Source: Halomonas dongshanensis
GTDB lineage: Bacteria > Pseudomonadota > Gammaproteobacteria > Pseudomonadales > Halomonadaceae
NCBI RefSeq assembly: GCF_024790395.1
Contig: NZ_JAJISC010000001.1
Coordinates: 707,686 to 771,685, forward strand
Reading direction: 5' to 3'
DNA length: 64,000 nt
Under the pieces are notes generated by a model. The model searched no databases. It saw only the letters and a list, made by a program, of their open reading frames with translations, and had not been told where the DNA came from. Each line of letters starts with the position of its first letter. The stretch's first letter is position 1. The translations under genes were made by a program, and so were the position numbers. Positions 47,696-59,282 of this stretch are shown here, in pieces.

Positions 47696-49033
47696 TCAGC
47701 CTAAGCGCTTCTCCAGTCTGGCATAAAAAAAGCCATCGTGACGCTCAGGCGTGGGAAAAAGCTGGCGTCCTGCGCCGCTGGGCTCGCCCCAGCTTACGTC
47801 CGACGGCGTGGTGATCCGTGCATCCGGAGTGCGGGCCAAAAATGCCGCGACTTGGTCGGCGTTCTCCTCCGGCAGCACCGAGCAGGTGGCGTAGAGCAGG
47901 GTGCCGCCGGGGGCGAGCAGGCCCCAGAGGTTATCCAGCAGCGCGGCCTGCAGCTTGGCGAGCTGGCGAATGTCATCGCGGCGGCGCAGACGCTTGATAT
48001 CGGGGTGGCGACGAATCACGCCGGTGCCCGAACAGGGCGCATCGAGCAAAATGGCGTCGAAGGGCGTGCCGTGCCACCAATCACGCTCGGCGGCATCGGC
48101 GTGGCGCAGCTCGGCGCTTAGCTCTAAACGCTCCAAGGTACTCTCCACGCGCGCCAGGCGAGTTTGGTCGCTGTCGAGCGCGGTCAGGGCGATATCGAAC
48201 TGTTCGAGCAGGTGGGCGGTCTTGCCCCCTGGCGCGCAGCAGGCATCCAGTACGTGGGCACCGGGGCGCGGGGCGATGGCGGGCCCCAGCAGCGCCGCGG
48301 CGAGCTGGGCGGCTTCGTCCTGTACGCTGACGTGCCCCTGCTCGAAGCCCGGCAGCGCGGTGACGTCGCAGGGCGTATCGAGGGTGATGCCATCTGGCGC
48401 GTGGACGCAGAGCCGCGCTTTCATGCCGTTCTCGGTGAGCTCGGCAAGGTAGGCCTCGCGGTCGTTGTGACGCTGGTTGACCCTAAGCGTCATGGGGCCG
48501 GGCTGATTGTTGGCATCGACGATCTCACGCCAGTGCTCGGGCCAGGCTTGGCGCAGGGCGGTGAGCAGCCAAGTGGGGTGTTCGAGTGCCGCGCTTGGGT
48601 CGCTATTGGCTTGTGCTTCGAGGGCGGCAGACTCTCGTTGCAGGCGGCGCAGGCAGCCGTTGAGTACGCGCGTGGCCCACTCCTTACCTAGTAGACGCGC
48701 CGCGCCGGCGGTTTCGCCCACCGCCGCGTGGGCGGGAATGCGCATGTAGAGCAGCTGGTAGATGCCGATCAACAACAGCGCCTGCACGTCGCTGTCGCGC
48801 TTTTTGAATGGCTGGCGCAGCAGCAGCGCAGTCAACGCTTCGAGTCGGGGCAGGCGGCGGCACACGCCGTAGCAGAGCTCTTTGAGCAGGGCGCGATCGC
48901 GGGCCACCACGCTCTGCTCATCGAGGCCTGCAAGCGACCCTTGAGCGGTGAGGATCGGCACCAGGGCACGGGCAGCGGCCGCACGTACTTCCAGGCCGCT
49001 GCCAGGCGGTGTGGGGCGTTTTGCAGCGCTCAT
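47696..49033 (-). CDS. rsmB: 16S rRNA m5C967 methyltransferase RsmB
   Basis: Methylates C967 of 16S rRNA. The 445-residue protein has an N-terminal NusB-like RNA-binding domain (about 10-140) and a SAM methyltransferase domain with [17 protein letters not shown] near residue 250, [15 protein letters not shown] near 320, and the second catalytic cysteine in [13 protein letters not shown]. Its ATG overlaps the fmt stop by four bases (ATGA). Confidence 0.95.
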   Translation of the reverse strand: MSAAKRPTPPGSGLEVRAAAARALVPILTAQGSLAGLDEQSVVARDRALLKELCYGVCRRLPRLEALTALLLRQPFKKRDSDVQALLLIGIYQLLYMRIPAHAAVGETAGAARLLGKEWATRVLNGCLRRLQRESAALEAQANSDPSAALEHPTWLLTALRQAWPEHWREIVDANNQPGPMTLRVNQRHNDREAYLAELTENGMKARLCVHAPDGITLDTPCDVTALPGFEQGHVSVQDEAAQLAAALLGPAIAPRPGAHVLDACCAPGGKTAHLLEQFDIALTALDSDQTRLARVESTLERLELSAELRHADAAERDWWHGTPFDAILLDAPCSGTGVIRRHPDIKRLRRRDDIRQLAKLQAALLDNLWGLLAPGGTLLYATCSVLPEENADQVAAFLARTPDARITTPSDVSWGEPSGAGRQLFPTPERHDGFFYARLEKRLG

Positions 49034-50028
49034 GCCGAGGCTCCCGTGGTAGAGGTGGGATGTGTGTCCGCAGGCCCGAGGCGCGTACCTGGCGCCAGCC
49101 GCGTCTGATGGGCGTTGAGCAACTGGCTCACCGCCATTGCCTTGCCGCTTGGCAATTGCGCGGTGGTGACCATGAGCACCTCCTCACCTTGAGCGCCGCA
49201 GGCGATACGCAGGCAGTCGGCGCCGTGGTCGAGCAGGGTGCCCGGTGCCGCCTGGGTTTTACTCGCTTTCTCGGCGCTCGCCATGAGCAGGCGCAAACGC
49301 TCGTCGCCCAGGGCGCACCAGGCCACGGGCCAAGGATTGAAGGCGCGAATCTTGCGCGCAAGCGCGGCGGCGGGCTGGGTGAAGTCGAGCTCGGCCTCGG
49401 CTTTGCTGAGTTTGGCGGCGTAGGTCACGCCCGCTTCGGGCTGCGGTGTGGCGCTTGCGCTGCCTGCCTGTAGCGCATCAAGGGTCGTCACAAGTGCGCT
49501 TGCGCCCTGTTCGGCAAGGGCGTCGTGCAGGGCGCCGCCGGTCGTCTGCTCAGTAATCGGTGTGGTCACTTTGGTGAGCATGGCGCCGGTATCGAGCCCG
49601 GCGTCCATCTGCATGATGGTCACGCCCGAAGCGTCGTCGCCCGCCTCGATGGCGCGCTGGATGGGGGCGGCGCCGCGCCAGCGCGGCAGCAGCGAAGCGT
49701 GAACGTTGATACACCCCAAGCGCGGCGTATCCAGCACCGCCTGCGGCAGAATCAGGCCGTAGGCCACCACGACCATGACGTCGGCGTCGAGCGCGGCAAG
49801 CTGCGCTTGGGCCTCGGCACTTTTCAGCGAAACGGGCTGGTACACCGGCACGTCGTGAGTCTGCGCCAGCTGCTTGACCGGGCTTGGCGTTAGCTTGCGA
49901 CCACGACCGGCGGGGCGATCTGGTTGGGTATAGACCGCCACGACCTGGTGGGGGCTTGCGAGTAGCGCCGCAAGGCTTGAAGCGGCGAAATCGGGCGTGC
50001 CGGCGAACACCACGCGCAGTGCAGACAT
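49030..50028 (-). CDS. fmt: Methionyl-tRNA formyltransferase
   Basis: Formylates initiator Met-tRNA with 10-formyltetrahydrofolate. The 332-residue protein has [14 protein letters not shown] at the N terminus, the folate-binding [20 protein letters not shown] near residue 110 and the catalytic Asn/His/Asp area with GCINVHAS. It lies between def and rsmB, in the classic def-fmt-rsmB order. Confidence 0.97.
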   Translation of the reverse strand: MSALRVVFAGTPDFAASSLAALLASPHQVVAVYTQPDRPAGRGRKLTPSPVKQLAQTHDVPVYQPVSLKSAEAQAQLAALDADVMVVVAYGLILPQAVLDTPRLGCINVHASLLPRWRGAAPIQRAIEAGDDASGVTIMQMDAGLDTGAMLTKVTTPITEQTTGGALHDALAEQGASALVTTLDALQAGSASATPQPEAGVTYAAKLSKAEAELDFTQPAAALARKIRAFNPWPVAWCALGDERLRLLMASAEKASKTQAAPGTLLDHGADCLRIACGAQGEEVLMVTTAQLPSGKAMAVSQLLNAHQTRLAPGTRLGPADTHPTSTTGASA

Positions 50029-50116
50029 GTCAGTGATCCTAGAACGGGTAAAAAGGCGGGGCGAGAACGAACGGATGGCCGCAGCGGCAGCGGCAGCGCC
50101 GCCACGGCCGCAACCA

Positions 50117-50629
50117 TCAGGCGTCCTGGTTCTGCTTGTGGCGCTTTTGCATCTTCTTCATCACCCGGTCGCGTTTGAGCGGCGAGAGATAGTCGACGAA
50201 CAGCACCCCTTCGAGGTGATCGTATTCGTGCTGAATGCAGTGAGCCAAAAGGCCGTCGGCCTCGAGCTCGTAGGGCTTGCCGTCGCGATCCAGTGCGTTG
50301 AGGCGCACTTTGAGAAAGCGGGGAACTTCGGCGTAGTATTCGGGAATCGACAGGCAGCCTTCGGAGAGCGGCTCTTTCTCTTCGCCAATGGGCGTGTAGC
50401 GCGGGTTGATCAGCACCAGCGGCGAGGCGCCATCTTCGCTGACGTCCATCACCACGACGCGGCGGTGGACGTCGATCTGGGTGGCGGCAAGCCCGATACC
50501 TCGGGCGTCGTACATGGTTTCCAGCATGTCGTCGACGAGTTGCTGAACGTCGGCATCGACGTTTTCGACCGGGAGCGCTTTGGTCCGCAGGCGCTCATCG
50601 GGGAATTCGAGAATGGGGCGTTTGGCCAT
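50117..50629 (-). CDS. def: Peptide deformylase
   Basis: Removes the N-formyl group from new proteins. The 170-residue metalloenzyme has the three motifs GIGLAATQ (residues 44-51), EGCLSIP (90-96) and QHEYDH (133-138), with Cys92, His134 and His138 binding the metal and Glu135 catalytic. It heads the def-fmt-rsmB row and diverges from dprA. Confidence 0.97.
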   Translation of the reverse strand: MAKRPILEFPDERLRTKALPVENVDADVQQLVDDMLETMYDARGIGLAATQIDVHRRVVVMDVSEDGASPLVLINPRYTPIGEEKEPLSEGCLSIPEYYAEVPRFLKVRLNALDRDGKPYELEADGLLAHCIQHEYDHLEGVLFVDYLSPLKRDRVMKKMQKRHKQNQDA

Positions 50630-50797
50630 GGCGTATCACCGTCGATTAGGGCGTAAGAACGCTGAGTCGTTAAAACGCAGTGGAAGTCGTTGGGTTGCTA
50701 GATAGGCCGCACTATATCACGCCATGGCGCGCCCATGGCATGCCCATCTAAGCGCATCGCACGCGAGTAATGCGCGTCAACGAACAAGGAGAATGGG

Positions 50798-51988
50798 GTG
50801 AGCGAGCGTCAGGCAGGTGTCGTCCAGAAAGGTGCCGTCCAGGCAGATGAAATCCAGACGGGTGAAATGCCCACCAGGGCCTGGTTGGCGGTGTATGCGC
50901 TGCCCGGCGTGGGGGCTGCCAAGGTCGCGCGTATCGTCGCCCAGGCGCCGATATGGCCCCACGGCTGGCTGGCGCTACTCCCCGCGCCTGCCGCCGCCGC
51001 CCTGCGCCACTGGCTTGCGGCACCCGAGAAGAGCCCGCTCGATGCGCTGTGGCAGTCGAGTCTCGCTTGGCAGGCGGCGGCGCCTAACCGCCATCTGCTG
51101 CATCGCGGACACCCCGCTTGGCCGCCGCTGCTCGATGAAATCGCCGACCCGCCGGTGGTGCTGTGGGCCCAGGGTGATCTCGAGGCCTTGGCGCTGCCGG
51201 GCCTCGCCATGGTCGGCACGCGGCGACCGACCAACGAAGGTATTGGCAATGCGCGAAGCTTCTCCCGTGAGCTGGTCGCGCGGGGTTGGTGCATCGTCAG
51301 CGGTATGGCGCTCGGGGTAGACGGCATTGCCCAGGAGGCCGCGCTGGAGGCGGGCGGTGCCAGCATCGCGGTGCTGGGGAGCGGAATCGACGTGATCTAC
51401 CCTGCCCGCCATCGCGAGCTCTACGAGCGTTTGAGCCAGCGTCCCAAAGCGCTCGTGCTCGCCGAACATCCTCCGGGCACCCAGGCGCATCCGGCCTTCT
51501 TTCCACGACGCAACCGCATCGTTACCGGGCTCTCGTTGGGTACGCTGGTTATCGAGGCGACCGAAAAGAGTGGCTCGCTGGTGAGCGCGCGCCTGGCGCT
51601 GGAGCAAAACCGTGAGCTTTTCGTGCTGCCTGGCTCGCTGCACAACGTGCAGTCGCGCGGCTGCTTGACGCTCATCCGCCAAGGCGCGGCGCACCTGGTG
51701 TTCGAGGCCGAGCATATCGTCGAGCAGTTGGGGCAGTGGGCGCCGCTTTATGTTGCGTCAGAGACACTTGAGGGTACGTCGGTTGCCGCGCCAAGCGCGG
51801 CGTCAGCGCCGCATTTTGCGCCTTCCGATGATCCGCTACTGCAAGCGCTCGATCACTCCCCCACGCCTATCGATCTGTTGGTACAGCGCATCGACGTTTC
51901 GGTTAGCGAGTGCCAGCAGCGCTTGCTGATGCTGGAGCTCGAAGGCCAGGTCGCTCAGCAGGCGGGCGGCTGGGTGCGTCTTGGCTGA
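50798..51988 (+). CDS. dprA: DNA-processing protein DprA (Smf)
   Basis: Loads RecA on incoming single-stranded DNA in natural transformation. The 396-residue protein has an N-terminal SAM-like region, the Rossmann core MVGTRRPTNEGIGNARSFS near residue 137, GSGIDVIYPARHRELY and FPRRNRIVTGLS, and a C-terminal winged helix. The GTG start with AAGGAG seven bases upstream is used; ATG 50867 is a second possibility. Three 15-base repeats encode VQKGA-VQADE-IQTGE at residues 9-23. First gene of dprA-tsaC-hemF-aroE. Confidence 0.92.
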   Translation: MSERQAGVVQKGAVQADEIQTGEMPTRAWLAVYALPGVGAAKVARIVAQAPIWPHGWLALLPAPAAAALRHWLAAPEKSPLDALWQSSLAWQAAAPNRHLLHRGHPAWPPLLDEIADPPVVLWAQGDLEALALPGLAMVGTRRPTNEGIGNARSFSRELVARGWCIVSGMALGVDGIAQEAALEAGGASIAVLGSGIDVIYPARHRELYERLSQRPKALVLAEHPPGTQAHPAFFPRRNRIVTGLSLGTLVIEATEKSGSLVSARLALEQNRELFVLPGSLHNVQSRGCLTLIRQGAAHLVFEAEHIVEQLGQWAPLYVASETLEGTSVAAPSAASAPHFAPSDDPLLQALDHSPTPIDLLVQRIDVSVSECQQRLLMLELEGQVAQQAGGWVRLG

Positions 51989-52033
51989 GCATGGTAGGAT
52001 GAAGGCACTAACGGCTCTTGTTGAGGATGTGCC

Positions 52034-52615
52034 ATGAGTATGTCGACCCGTGACAACGATGCCTTGAGCGACCCCATGGCGCAGGCCGTCGCAGCGCTTG
52101 GCCAGGGCGAAGTCGTGGCCTGCCCGACGGAGGCAGTCTGGGGGCTGAGCTGCGACCCCGATAACGGTGAGGCGCTGACGAAGCTTATGCGCATGAAAGC
52201 GCGCGATCCGGCCAAGGGCGTCATCTTGGTCGCCGCCTCTATTGCCCAGTTCGAGGCCTGGCTTCAGGGCCTGCCGCTCAACCTGCACGCGCCGCTCGCC
52301 GCTAGCTGGCCCGGACCCAGCACGTGGCTTGTGCCTGACAATGGCCGCAGCCACCCGCTGGTACGCGGCGCCCATGATCGCGTGGCGCTGCGGGTGACCG
52401 ATCACCCAGTCATGCGCGCGCTATGCGACGCCTTCGGTGGGCCTTTGGTGTCCACCTCGGCCAACCGTGCGGGAGAGGCGCCTGCCATGAGCGAAGACGA
52501 GGTAAAAGGCGTTTTTGGCGACGAGCTGGGCGCGGTTATGCCGGGCGCGCTGGGTGGCAACGCCCGCCCGAGCGTGATCCGTGATCTGCTCACAGGCCAA
52601 GTGCTGCGCGCCTGA
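52034..52615 (+). CDS. tsaC: Threonylcarbamoyl-AMP synthase
   Basis: Makes threonylcarbamoyl-AMP for t6A37 of tRNA. The 193-residue YrdC-fold protein has CPTEAVWGLSCDPDN near residue 30, KARDPAKGVILVA, and the nucleotide-binding STSANRAGEAP near 141. GAGG precedes the ATG. It lies between dprA and hemF, the usual gammaproteobacterial order dprA-tsaC-hemF-aroE. The tcdA product elsewhere in the window acts on the same t6A base. Confidence 0.93.
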   Translation: MSMSTRDNDALSDPMAQAVAALGQGEVVACPTEAVWGLSCDPDNGEALTKLMRMKARDPAKGVILVAASIAQFEAWLQGLPLNLHAPLAASWPGPSTWLVPDNGRSHPLVRGAHDRVALRVTDHPVMRALCDAFGGPLVSTSANRAGEAPAMSEDEVKGVFGDELGAVMPGALGGNARPSVIRDLLTGQVLRA

Positions 52616-52621
52616 CGTTAG

Positions 52622-54404
<1,783 letters not shown>

Positions 54405-54441
54405 ATACAGTCGCTTAGTATAGAAAAGCAAGCCTTATATT

Positions 54442-54463
54442 GGCTCTTAGCCACTTCATATGG
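54442..54463 (-). repeat. Terminal inverted-repeat end of an ISL3-family element
   Basis: GGCTCTTAGCCACTTCATATGG begins with GGCTCTT, the terminus typical of ISL3-family elements, and lies just past the transposase remnant stop. The 8 bases outside are CTTATATT, a candidate target site. No matching opposite end was seen within 800 bases. Confidence 0.55.
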
Positions 54464-54896
54464 AGTTGGCCTGATCATGTGAGCGTCCCACTGGGCTACC
54501 AAGCAGGTAAATGATGGTGATGGAGTTGGCTTCATTTCGGTAGCCGCGTGCGTATGAGCGCGCCGCCTGAAACAAGCTATTCATCCCCTTCTAGCCTCGC
54601 GTTCGTCAGCCCCGAGTGCCAACGCCTAACCACCGCATCAGCATGTCTCTCCAGGGTCGCAAGTGCCTTCATCATTGGTTTCAGTAGAGACATTTTAGAC
54701 GCCGCCGCCTGCATGGCCTTGAGGTAGTGGGTGATCCATCACCGTGCCGCTCTGGGGGAGCTCTCTGGATCCACATCAACTTTTCCTTGATTACTCAGGC
54801 GTCGGCCGTAGAGCTCTGATCGGCCAACAGTTCCTGCAACGCTGCAAGTCAGCTTCTTGTTGTTCCGATTCTTCAGCAGTGCCTTAGCGTTGCTCA
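54456..54896 (-). pseudogene. Decayed ISL3-family transposase, C-terminal remnant
   Basis: Translating the minus strand gives the C-terminal end of an ISL3 transposase: WITHYLKAMQ, then RRWHSGLTNARLEGMN, SLFQAARSYARGYRNE and ITIIYLLGSPVG, ending in TGA at 54456-54458. Further upstream the reading frame shifts at least twice and carries a stop: LLADQSSTADA, stop, VIKEKLMWIQRAP in one frame and KALLKNRNN in another. The rest of the roughly 400-residue transposase is absent. The remnant directly follows aroE and marks the left edge of the AT-rich accessory segment. Confidence 0.75.
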
Positions 54897-55252
54897 TACT
54901 TATTTACATTGCCTGCGTAATTTCCTTCCCTGCATTTTTCCAAAATAATCCCTTTCAGAAGAAAATTTTTCCTTTAAGAAGAAGAATGCTTGCATGTTTT
55001 CACTTAGCTTTTTTACATAAATATGTAACTTTTCTAATTGGTTAAAATATGTTAATTTTTGTTTTTTTGAGTAAGTGTTGATATTTTTATTAACGCATGA
55101 TGCATCGCTGAATGGAACTTCGTATAGGTAAAGATTAATCCAATAAATAAGAAAAAAAGAATATATCTATCCTCGAATTATTTTTTCTTAACTTAAATAT
55201 TATTTAGACCGGCCTAGATACGCCGATGATCTAAAAATATGGGTATCTACAT
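54897..55252. other. AT-rich intergenic stretch before the response regulator gene
   Basis: A strongly AT-rich 356 bases between the transposase remnant and the response regulator gene, with many T/A tracts, for example TTAACTTAAATATTATTT near 55190. No convincing gene was seen; a 62-codon frame at 54857-55045 has no ribosome site or known motif. The promoter of the regulator must lie here but no clean -35/-10 pair stands out. Confidence 0.5.
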
Positions 55253-56077
55253 ATGCCATTGAGCCGTACCAAGTCACTTAAAGGTAAAAAGATACTTGTG
55301 GTCGATGACGTAGAAGCAGACAGAATGCTTGTGTTTACACATCTTCGGCATTTCGGTTGTCGTGTCTATTTGGCTAATGATGGAGTTGACGGTATTCATA
55401 AAGCTAGGCTAATTGAGCCGGATGTCATCTTAATGGACGTCGATATGCCAAAGTGTAATGGTTATGATGCCTGTAAGTTAATTTTAAATGATAGTAAAAC
55501 ACATCATATTCCAGTAATTTTTTTATCAGCTTATGCGTCGGAAGAGGATCGGGTTCGGGGACTCACGTACGGTGCGGTTGATTATATTGCCAAGCCTTTT
55601 AGTTTTGACGAAGTTAAGCTTAGAATTTCCATTCATTTGGAGTCAAGAGGCTGTGGTGGGTCTCGTGTGGACAGGCAGGATGAAGAAGTCGCTGAGGTAG
55701 AGCATGTAGCTCATCACTCTCCACAGCCGCATCGGTATTTACACGAAATTTTATTTCATAGTGCTCGTGTTCAGCTTTTAAAATCTCTTGAAATATCTCC
55801 AGGCCTTCAAGAGCTTGCGAATAGTGTCGGGACAAACACTAAACTATTAAATGAAGCTTTCAGAGTGTGCTCAGGCTTGACCGTCTATGAGTACCTGCGC
55901 GAAGAACGCATGAAAGAAGCTGCTAGGTTGCTTATATCAACACGTATGCCAGTAACGAGTATAGCGGCATCGGTTGGCTTCAGTAGTGTAGGTAGTTTCT
56001 CTACTGCGTTCAAGGAGAGGTTCAGAATGCCTCCATCTCTGTTTAGAAGAAGCCGAGGTATTCAGGAGGATGGTTAG
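55253..56077 (+). CDS. Response regulator with AraC-type DNA-binding output
   Basis: A 274-residue protein. The receiver domain is at about 13-130: acidic pocket Asp18-Asp19 (VVDDVE), phospho-acceptor Asp62 (LMDVDMP), Ser92 and Lys114 (AKPFSFDEV). The C-terminal AraC helix-turn-helix occupies about 160-268 (LQELANSVGTNTKLLNEAF, then IAASVGFSSVGSFSTAFKER). It would bind DNA as a phosphorylation-dependent activator. It is followed with an eight-base overlap by its likely kinase. GC content is lower than in the genes to the left, which fits transfer. Confidence 0.9.
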   Translation: MPLSRTKSLKGKKILVVDDVEADRMLVFTHLRHFGCRVYLANDGVDGIHKARLIEPDVILMDVDMPKCNGYDACKLILNDSKTHHIPVIFLSAYASEEDRVRGLTYGAVDYIAKPFSFDEVKLRISIHLESRGCGGSRVDRQDEEVAEVEHVAHHSPQPHRYLHEILFHSARVQLLKSLEISPGLQELANSVGTNTKLLNEAFRVCSGLTVYEYLREERMKEAARLLISTRMPVTSIAASVGFSSVGSFSTAFKERFRMPPSLFRRSRGIQEDG

Positions 56078-58766
56078 GCTACCAATTTTTTTTACCTTGT
56101 TTCTACTGTCATGGGCAGCATCTTTATATGCTGCACCTAATGCCCTTCATGAATACAAAATGGAAGTGCCGCAAGAAATAGATCTTAGTACGATCACTTC
56201 CAAAGATAATATAACTCATAAAATGTTGGGTTTTAGTGTTAGAGGAGATGATGACCTGCAGATGTGGCAGGTGCTCCATGAAGGAGAATGGAAAGATATT
56301 GGGCAGCATGGTGATATCCTAGAAGCACCGCGCCAGCACTCCACGCTGTGGCTCAAGGCCAGTCTGGTCAATTCGGGAGAAGAGTATGTCGAGCGCTGGA
56401 TAGAACTTTTACCTTGGCGTCTTAATCAAGTAGATGCTTGGTTGCTAGATCCTGAAAGCTTTGAAATTAATAAACATATAAATGCAGGGCTTAATGTTCC
56501 TCTTGATAATAGGGCTTTAGATAGTAATCGAGCTATTTTTCCCATCGATCTGTTTCCTGGAGAAAGAGCCGTTCTTATAATTAGGATATATGCTGATAGC
56601 CGCCCTTTTTTAAGTGTGACTGGTTGGGATCCTATCGAATTTTATATGGAAAGTGCTGCTAAGTATCGGCTCCACTCCATGTTGCTGGCCTCGATTCTAA
56701 CGTTATGTGTTGTACTTTTTTTGAAAGTTGATTTTCGCTATTGCTTACTAAGCGTTTGGCTCTTGATAACTTTTGTTTTTGAATCTGAGAAAGAGGGCTA
56801 TGTTAGTCAGGTAATTTTCCCGTTTCTTTTCGACTATTCCGCTAATCTTCGCTTTATTACTTGGATACTAGTGAGTGCCTTGTTCCTCATAGCTAGCGTC
56901 TACTTATTAGGGCTCCAACGTAGTCGATGGAGAATTTTATCAATTGTAGTACTGGGGGTTTCGGTAGTTTTCGGTTCTCTTTCATTCGTACTTGATGGCG
57001 TTACGATGCGTAATGTAGGGAGTGCAATTGATCTAGGATTTTCCCTAGTTTGGTTGCTAATGCTTCCTGATGCGTTACGTATTGACCGGAAGTGGCAATT
57101 TTCACTGTTGGCAGCGCTTTCCATTTGGTGGCTGACGGCTAATTATGTGCTTATCGGCTATGTCACTAATATTTACTACACTGCTTCATTTTCTTCTATC
57201 AAAGTTATAGCAGAGATAGGGGTGATTTTGGGGCTTTTGATGATTTATTCTAGGCAGAAAAAAGCTCATGAACATTGCCTCGAGCGCCAGCTAAGAGAAC
57301 ATCAGAATGATCAGCTTAATTTGCTTGAGCATTTGGTCGAGCGCCGAACCCGTGAGTTGAACATGGCCCTCGAAAGTGCGCACAGAGCCAACGAGGAGAA
57401 AACTCTCTTTTTGGGTCGAATCACCCATGATTTAAAGTCACCTCTGACCTCTATTTCCGGCTATTCGCAATTGCTATGTGCTGAGTCTGGGTCAGGCAAG
57501 GTAAGAGAGTATGCCCATATTATCTGCACGAGCGCAGCCTATATGGACCGGCTGCTTAGCCAACTTATCGGTTATGCAAAAGGAGCTATCAGTACGGGGG
57601 AGAGTGTCGAAGATGTGCATATAGAACAGTTTTTTTCTACGATACGTCAGGAAGCCGAGGTGCTCGTACGTAAGAATGGCAATCGCTTTTCTATGAGTGT
57701 TATTGCTACGGCGTTTCCAGTAGCGCGCTTTAACGCTATTTCGCTACGCCAGGTGGTAATCAACTTGATTGATAATGCCGCAAAGTACACGAAAGAGGGT
57801 GTCGTGACAATGGATGTAGCTTGCTACCCTAAAAATGACACTACAAAAGAAGCTAATTTGGTGATCACCCTGCGCGATTCTGGCTGTGGTATCTCGAAGG
57901 AGCTTCAGGATCGTCTCTTCGAGCCTTTCTTCCAAGAGTCGAGGGAAAATGAGGGAAGTGGTCTTGGGCTCGCTATCGTCCAGGACCTAGTGACCAATAT
58001 GAAGGGCGATATCCATCTACAGAGTGAGAAGGGGGTGGGTACTCAATTCAGGGTCTTTATCCCTGTCACTCAAGGTGATGAGTCTAGCTTAATCGATAAC
58101 AACCCCTTTATTCCTGCGTATCTTCTGCCAGAGTTTCGCGCAAACGGTTTGAGTGCCTGGGTGGTAGAGGACTTACCGCCCATTCTTGAGATGTTCTGTG
58201 ATGAGCTCTTTGCGATGGGGTTTGAGGTTAAAGCGTGGAGGAGCGGCCAAGAAGTAGTGGCACTCCTTCAACAGGGAGAGGAGCTGCCCGATTTAATCAT
58301 AACTGATTATCGTCTATTGGATGCCTCAGGCGATCAGGTGTTTACTGCCGCCAGGCAACGCGATGCCAGCTTACCTGTGATATTGACTTCGGCTATATGG
58401 AGCATATTAACAGAAAGACAATGGCGTAATGACTATGACTACTCGGCTTTATTGCCCAAGCCTGTCGATCTGGTGTTATTTCGACGAGAGGTAGCACGTG
58501 TCTGCGGCATTTCTGTGCAGGTAAAAAGTAATAGTAAGAATTTAGGTAAGTCAGATGTGTCCTGTGATATGAAAAAGCTTGAAGAGTTTTTAGCTTTAGG
58601 TGCAGTAAGCGATATACTAGATTGGTGCGATGCGTTTTTCTACGCTAAACCTGAGCTAAAATATATTTCAGATAGAATTCGAGATAAAGCAAGCCGCGGT
58701 GATTTTTCTGCTATCAATGACTTGATTAAGGAGCTTGTTTTATATGCTGAAAGCGAACGAGTATAA
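56070..58766 (+). CDS. Hybrid sensor histidine kinase, 7TM-DISM type
   Basis: An 898-residue inner-membrane kinase. A signal-like start (residues 1-22) leads to a periplasmic 7TMR-DISMED2-like domain (about 35-185, carbohydrate- or small-ligand-binding in the family), a 7TM-DISM membrane block (about 203-392), a coiled coil, and HisKA with phospho-His453 (ITHDLKSPLT). The ATPase domain has NLIDNAAKYT, DSGCGIS and GSGLGLAIV. A C-terminal receiver follows (Glu700-Asp701, phospho-Asp746, Lys in LLPKPVD). The final 75 residues form a helical tail lacking a histidine that could act as Hpt. Partner and overlapping neighbour is the AraC-type response regulator. Confidence 0.92.
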   Translation: MVRLPIFFTLFLLSWAASLYAAPNALHEYKMEVPQEIDLSTITSKDNITHKMLGFSVRGDDDLQMWQVLHEGEWKDIGQHGDILEAPRQHSTLWLKASLVNSGEEYVERWIELLPWRLNQVDAWLLDPESFEINKHINAGLNVPLDNRALDSNRAIFPIDLFPGERAVLIIRIYADSRPFLSVTGWDPIEFYMESAAKYRLHSMLLASILTLCVVLFLKVDFRYCLLSVWLLITFVFESEKEGYVSQVIFPFLFDYSANLRFITWILVSALFLIASVYLLGLQRSRWRILSIVVLGVSVVFGSLSFVLDGVTMRNVGSAIDLGFSLVWLLMLPDALRIDRKWQFSLLAALSIWWLTANYVLIGYVTNIYYTASFSSIKVIAEIGVILGLLMIYSRQKKAHEHCLERQLREHQNDQLNLLEHLVERRTRELNMALESAHRANEEKTLFLGRITHDLKSPLTSISGYSQLLCAESGSGKVREYAHIICTSAAYMDRLLSQLIGYAKGAISTGESVEDVHIEQFFSTIRQEAEVLVRKNGNRFSMSVIATAFPVARFNAISLRQVVINLIDNAAKYTKEGVVTMDVACYPKNDTTKEANLVITLRDSGCGISKELQDRLFEPFFQESRENEGSGLGLAIVQDLVTNMKGDIHLQSEKGVGTQFRVFIPVTQGDESSLIDNNPFIPAYLLPEFRANGLSAWVVEDLPPILEMFCDELFAMGFEVKAWRSGQEVVALLQQGEELPDLIITDYRLLDASGDQVFTAARQRDASLPVILTSAIWSILTERQWRNDYDYSALLPKPVDLVLFRREVARVCGISVQVKSNSKNLGKSDVSCDMKKLEEFLALGAVSDILDWCDAFFYAKPELKYISDRIRDKASRGDFSAINDLIKELVLYAESERV

Positions 58767-59282
58767 AGTGATAATTTTTTGGTAAATCTGGAGCCATGAA
58801 AGCTGATGTGGGCTGTATTTTATAGTGCGTTTTTTTAGTTAATAGCCGTATGTTAGAGATAATTAAATACATAGAAATTATTTGAGTATGTTTAATTTTA
58901 AATCAAGCTGATCCGCTAGTTATTGCCCTCCTGCCGAAAATGTCAAGAATCTCTGATGCTTCTGTAGTCTGTTTGAAAGAAGTTCCTTTGTTTAATTGGT
59001 TTTTGTTCATTATTTCCCTACGGAAGAACTTTTGCCCAGCAGGGAAAAGACGTCTGTCTGACCCAAAGCGTAATGTAGCCGAGTATTAGTCTGGCGCAAC
59101 TGCAGTTAATGCAGGTGTCAATATATTCGGTTTCCAGGATTTAGCTAAGCGCTTGCTGACCTTCTCCCCTCCACGGTCGAAGGGGCTGCGTACTGCTTGC
59201 TCTCTTTGGTGTAAGCGTTGTGAGCGGTTGGAAAGCTGTCGAGGAAACCCTTAAAAATCATAATCATACTTCGAAGGTGAAT
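58767..59282. other. Intergenic region before the adhesin gene
   Basis: 516 bases between the kinase stop and the adhesin ATG. The left half is AT-rich (GATAATTAAATACATAG near 58858), the right half more GC-balanced. No open frame with motifs, no clear terminator, and no recognisable IS piece was found; it should hold the adhesin promoter. An AAGGTGAAT ribosome site sits directly before the ATG at 59283. Confidence 0.5.

Noticed and set aside
54857..55045. 62-codon plus-strand hydrophobic frame
   Set aside because: Overlaps the 5' end of the ISL3 remnant and the AT-rich tract, lacks a ribosome site and any known motif.
59041..59282. A hidden gene or IS piece before the adhesin
   Set aside because: Reading all frames gave only short fragments broken by stops and no recognised motif.
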